From Bog-756 sp963777665 (GTDB taxonomy: Bacteria > Actinomycetota > Acidimicrobiia > Acidimicrobiales > RAAP-2), in NCBI GenBank assembly GCA_963777665.1, contig CAVZRJ010000008.1, positions 1-64,000 of the forward strand: 64,000 nt of DNA. Reading direction: 5' to 3'. The position numbers were made by a program, and so were the translations under genes. Below, piece by piece: positions 60,869-64,000 of this stretch (position 1 is the first letter of the stretch; each line of letters begins with the position of its first letter). The notes beneath the pieces are model-generated. The model was not told the DNA's origin. It was given only the letters and a program-made list of their open reading frames with translations, and searched no databases.

Positions 60869-62040
60869 CGACCCGGCAACCCCTGCTCCATCGGGAGAAC
60901 GCCGAAGCGCCGGAGCACCCGATGGAACCCGGGAGGGCCGTCGAGGCGGTCATCAGAGAAGCCCGACGCCGACAGCAGCGGAGGTTGCTCTGTGCGGGCC
61001 TCGGTCTCATTGTGGCGGTGCTCGTGACCGCGGTGCTGTTCGTCACAGCGACACGACCGGGGTCAACCGTCCTGCACCAGAGCCGTCCTCCATCGCTCTT
61101 GGAACCACAGAGCCCGCAGGGCCTGCGGGCCGGGCCCCTCGCCCGTCTGCGGACGCCGGGACCCCTGGCCGTTGCAACAGATGGGGCGGTCTACGTCGCG
61201 GACCGATCGCGCCATGAGGTCCTCGTCCGCCTGTCGAATGGTCAGTTCCGAGTGATCGCCGGCGACGGCACCAGCGGCTACGCCGGTGACGGAGGTCCGG
61301 CGGTGAAGGCCGAGCTCTCGTCGGTCTCGGCGTTGACCTTCGCACCGAACGGCGATCTTTATGTGGCCGATGGGACCCGGGTACGGGTGGTCCGACGAGA
61401 CGGAACGATTCGAACCGTGATCGGTGGCGGGCAGGCACGAGGACCCGTCTCGAACGGCACGCCCGCGTGGGAAGCCCCGCTCGGGGTTGTGAGCTCCGTC
61501 GCCTTCAGTCCGAGCGGGCAGCTGTACATCGCCACCCGGACTCAGCTGCTACGCGTGACCGCTCGAGGGCTTCTGCAGACCCTCCCGGCAGGGGTGACGT
61601 CACCCGGCGTGCTCCAGGGTCCCCTCACAGGACTCGGCGCGATCGCGGTCGACGCGCAGGGGAACATCTACGCCTCGTCGACAACCGGTGGCTGGTCCGT
61701 GTGGAAGGTCTCCCCGCAAGGCGATGCGGTGGAGCTCGGCTACGCCCGGCGGAGCGGAGGCACCACAGTCCAGCTCGAGCGCGGCACGAACGGGCGGATC
61801 TATGGCGATGACGGTTCGAACGTCGTGCAGGTCTCGTCCGGCGGACTGAACCCGGTGCTCTCAGTGGACACCATTCCTGGCCTCCGCGAGTTCGTCTTCC
61901 TGAGCTACTTCGCGATCGCTCCAAATGGAACGATCGTGGCTGACAATCTGGGTCCGCCCGCCTACGAGCCGTTTGGGCAGATTGTCAGCATCGCCGACGG
62001 GCGCGGATCACCGCTGTGGCAGGGGCTGCCCAGGCGTTGA
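60865..62040 (+). CDS. Membrane-anchored NHL-like propeller paired with GntR (copy 2)
   Basis: 391 residues from GTG 60865, overlapping the GntR stop. The cytosolic N-terminus carries VIREARRRQQRR, like the R-E-A-R-Q-R-R run of copy 1, then one helix (LCAGLGLIVAVLVTAVLFV). The outer part has NHL-type blades: AVATDGAVYVADRSRHEVLVRL, AGDGTSGYAGDGGPAVKAEL, LTFAPNGDLYVADG, IAVDAQGNIYASST. Shared anchor and partner with different propeller sequences suggest a common signalling principle with different ligands. Confidence 0.76.
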   Translation: MTTRQPLLHRENAEAPEHPMEPGRAVEAVIREARRRQQRRLLCAGLGLIVAVLVTAVLFVTATRPGSTVLHQSRPPSLLEPQSPQGLRAGPLARLRTPGPLAVATDGAVYVADRSRHEVLVRLSNGQFRVIAGDGTSGYAGDGGPAVKAELSSVSALTFAPNGDLYVADGTRVRVVRRDGTIRTVIGGGQARGPVSNGTPAWEAPLGVVSSVAFSPSGQLYIATRTQLLRVTARGLLQTLPAGVTSPGVLQGPLTGLGAIAVDAQGNIYASSTTGGWSVWKVSPQGDAVELGYARRSGGTTVQLERGTNGRIYGDDGSNVVQVSSGGLNPVLSVDTIPGLREFVFLSYFAIAPNGTIVADNLGPPAYEPFGQIVSIADGRGSPLWQGLPRR

Positions 62041-62129
62041 GCGAGGCGACAGTATGACCACACATGCATCGGTGTCCGTGCAGCGCTCACGCTCGGAGAG
62101 GACCGCCCACTTCTTCGGCGCCTGCGGGT

Positions 62130-63112
62130 TCACCGGCGCTTCGGAATCCCACCGCGAAGGACGTCATCAACGCTGCTGAACGCATGGGCAGCGAGCCACA
62201 GGCGCAGTAGGTGCCGCCGAAGGTTTGGGTCGGCGTAGTCGTCGAACCCCTCACGGGAATGCAGGATTTTCGCATTCGAGATCAACTGGATGTCGGCCGG
62301 TTCGAACTCCATCTCCAGGTAGAACGCGGGGTCGTTGGCGGTTCCCTCGATGATGTCGAGTGCCTCCAGCTGCACCTTGCTGAGCCGGGGAGCCTGAAGG
62401 TGGCGCTGTGAGTCTCGGATGTACCATCCGATGAAAAACATCCGAGGCATGTCGTCCACGTCGTTGAACACCGGGAGCATGAAGTACGGATCCTCCCCGG
62501 GCGACTCTTCGTTGTTGCGGTCCCAGGGGAGCGGCTCGTACAGCATCTCGGTCAGGTCCGGCCGGCGGTGGAGGATTTCGTTGTAGACCGCGTATGAGCT
62601 GGAGATCCGACTCTCGCCGCCCGCCTGGGCCTTCGTCAGGCACAGGAGTCCGACGACGTCGGCCCCGTCGGTGTGGAAGTCCTGGCGCTGATTCGTCCGG
62701 TAGAAGCGGACGCTCGGGTCGGTGCGGGCCGCCCCCTGTCACGGACGTGGCCGAGCAACGTTGCGTCGGCACCCTGACCCACCGGGGTGCCCAGTTGGAG
62801 CCCAAGGCCGACGTAGGCCAATTCAGTGGCCTCAGGAGTGAGCAGGTCGACCGGGAATCCGCGTATGAGCACGAACCCCTGGCCGCGATCGATCGCCTCG
62901 ACCCACCGGGCGACCTGCGGCTGGAGGTCTGGTAGGTCGAAGTCCCCGGGCTCGAGTGTGGACACCGTCCTCCCCGCGGCCAGTGCTCGCCGTGCAGCCC
63001 CGGCCAGTGCTGCCCGCTCTGCGTCGGTGAGTGCATGACGCCACCGGGAAGCGTCGGTCACGTCGGCCGCCGTCCACACCGCGCTCGATCGGATCGGCTG
63101 CCGGCCGGTCAC
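62130..63112 (-). pseudogene. TauD/TfdA-like Fe(II)/2-oxoglutarate dioxygenase, frameshifted
   Basis: From ATG 63112: VARWVEAIDRGQGFVLIRGFPVDLLT, ELAYVGLGLQLGTPVGQ. The frame breaks in a G-run (GGGGG on the coding strand) near 62735-62740. The other frame continues VRFYRTNQRQDFHTDGADVVGLLCL with the H-x-D metal motif, FYLEMEFEPADIQLISNAKILHSREGF with the second metal His and a late R-R-H-L-L-R-L-W. About 327 residues when joined; typical of the TauD superfamily. As written it is truncated before the H-x-D site. Confidence 0.8.
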
Positions 63113-63176
63113 GACATCCTCCTCGGGCTCGGGCCGACGACGTGGCGGTCGGTGTTCGGATCGGTCGTCGTCTCGG

Positions 63177-64000
63177 TCAGTCCCTGGTCTCGCGGACCCA
63201 CGACTGGGCCCCTGCCTGGACGGCGTCCCAGGGGCTCCCGAGAGGCGGGGAATAGGACAGGTCGAGGTCGCTCATGGCCTCGACCGTCATCTCGTTGAAA
63301 ATGGCGGCTGCCGCGATGTCGATCCGCTTGGCCACTTCGGCGTGACGGTGGCCGAAGAGCTGGACGCCGAGGAGTCGACCGGTGGCCCGGTCACCCGTGT
63401 AACGCATGCGGATCCGGTGACTGCCCGGGTAGTACGCCTTGTGGTCGTCGGCCTCGGATTCGACGGTCACCGGGTCAAACCCGGCCGCCAGTGCCTCGTG
63501 ATCCCGGACCCCTGTGCGAGAGGCGACCATGTCAAAGATCTTCACGACCTGGGTACCCAGACTGCCTGCGTACTCTCGGCGTCCCCCGATGGCGTTCTCG
63601 CCGGCCACCCGGCCCTGCTTGTGGGCGGTGGTCCCGAGTGGCAGGTACGTGAGGCCCAGCAGTCGGTGGTGGGTGACCACGCAGTCCCCGGCGGCGAACA
63701 CGTCGTCGAGGTTGGTTCGCATCTCCGGGTCGACGTTGATGGCCCCGCCGATACCCAGCTCCGCACCGGCCGAGACCGCGAGCTCGGTGTCGGGGTGCAC
63801 ACCCACCACCACCAGCACCAGATCGGCGAACGTCGTCTGCGCAGCCCCCGTCCTGTCGACGGATTCCACCTGCAGCCGTCCGGGCGAGCCAGCCGGGGCC
63901 ATGGTCACTTGCGTCACCGTGGTCGAGGTCCGAACGTCGATCGCGTGGGACGTGAGGGTCTCGTGCACCAGGGCGCCCAGACTGGGGTCGACGGTGGGGA
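63177..64000 (-). CDS. CoA-disulfide-reductase/NADH-oxidase-like flavoprotein (partial)
   Basis: The C-terminal 274 or so residues; the N-terminus lies beyond the window. FAD/NAD features are VLVVVGVHPDTELA, TNLDDVFAAGDCVVTHHRLLG (second FAD motif), HKQGRVAGENAIGG, then the dimerisation domain with VVKIFDMVASRTGVRDHEALAAGFDP and LLGVQLFGHRHAEVAKRIDIAAAAIFNEMTVEAMSDLDLSYSPPLGSPWD. The redox-active Cys of this family would be in the missing part. It probably reduces CoA disulfide or related low-mass thiols. Confidence 0.86.
   Translation of the reverse strand, partial: PTVDPSLGALVHETLTSHAIDVRTSTTVTQVTMAPAGSPGRLQVESVDRTGAAQTTFADLVLVVVGVHPDTELAVSAGAELGIGGAINVDPEMRTNLDDVFAAGDCVVTHHRLLGLTYLPLGTTAHKQGRVAGENAIGGRREYAGSLGTQVVKIFDMVASRTGVRDHEALAAGFDPVTVESEADDHKAYYPGSHRIRMRYTGDRATGRLLGVQLFGHRHAEVAKRIDIAAAAIFNEMTVEAMSDLDLSYSPPLGSPWDAVQAGAQSWVRETRD

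Noticed and set aside
1..64000. CRISPR array, prophage or conjugative genes
   Set aside because: No regularly spaced direct repeats, integrase, capsid or relaxase genes were seen. The only mobile gene is the broken transposase.

Overview
The window is high-GC DNA with many GTG starts, 4-nt ATGA/GTGA gene overlaps and promoters that sit almost on the start codon. It carries an F420-type (deazaflavin) nitroreductase, a PaaX regulator, a SigX5-like ECF sigma factor, a YtrA-type GntR and several DUF families common in actinomycetes. I read it as an actinobacterial chromosome, possibly an uncultured Acidimicrobiia-like lineage. Class-level placement is a guess, because no rRNA or intact tRNA is present. 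Many genes carry a single frameshift or nonsense change while their neighbours are intact. This means either local gene decay or residual indel errors in the assembly.

Region by region. 0-8.8 kb: the end of a LuxR-type regulator, a VC0807-like membrane protein divergent from PaaX, a Rieske protein, a broken IS1634-like transposase, a lipoprotein beta-propeller, a PRPP synthetase paralogue and a GNAT acetyltransferase. 8.9-11.5 kb: a riboflavin locus (ribBA, TetR, riboflavin synthase) with a TetR-type operator; ribBA lacks an expected metal-ligand His and riboflavin synthase has an in-frame stop. 11.8-25 kb: ECF sigma factor, SDR, tandem SRPBCC genes, MFS transporter, ClpX-type zinc-finger protein, a membrane protein/winged-helix pair, a repeat-built lipoprotein, a broken metallo-beta-lactamase and a broken alpha/beta hydrolase, then a membrane-anchored propeller divergent from a GntR regulator. 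25-32 kb: a degenerate tRNA-like sequence, SRPBCC, methyltransferase, DUF5946, DinB with a WYL regulator, thioesterase, a pirin fragment, DUF5996 and a UBP zinc finger.

32-48 kb is the most coherent block. It holds two ApbE/flavinylation electron-transfer modules. Module 1 has a ferric-reductase-like flavocytochrome, an FMN-binding protein, ApbE and a b561-like membrane protein. Module 2 has a small anchor protein, a second ApbE, a ferric-reductase-like membrane domain fused to a NuoF-like domain, a ferredoxin, and an OmpR-type response regulator with its histidine kinase. Two paralogous phosphodiester-glycosidase-like exoproteins and a large two-propeller protein lie among them. Three promoter-like sites sharing CTTCAT-N6-GTCAGGA plus a TAnnnT box lie upstream of minus-strand genes of both modules and are candidate targets of the encoded two-component system. 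The likely joint role is moving electrons from cytosolic NAD(P)H across the membrane to covalent flavins outside.

48-64 kb: DUF899/SRPBCC/ArsR operon, TetR/YrdB pair, a broken F420-type reductase, aldo/keto reductase, a PAS-GGDEF-EAL protein, a DMFase-like protein, a PHB-depolymerase-like lipoprotein, methyltransferase, LysR, a second GntR plus anchored propeller pair (the same module as at 24 kb), a frameshifted TauD-like dioxygenase and the end of a CoA-disulfide-reductase-like flavoprotein.
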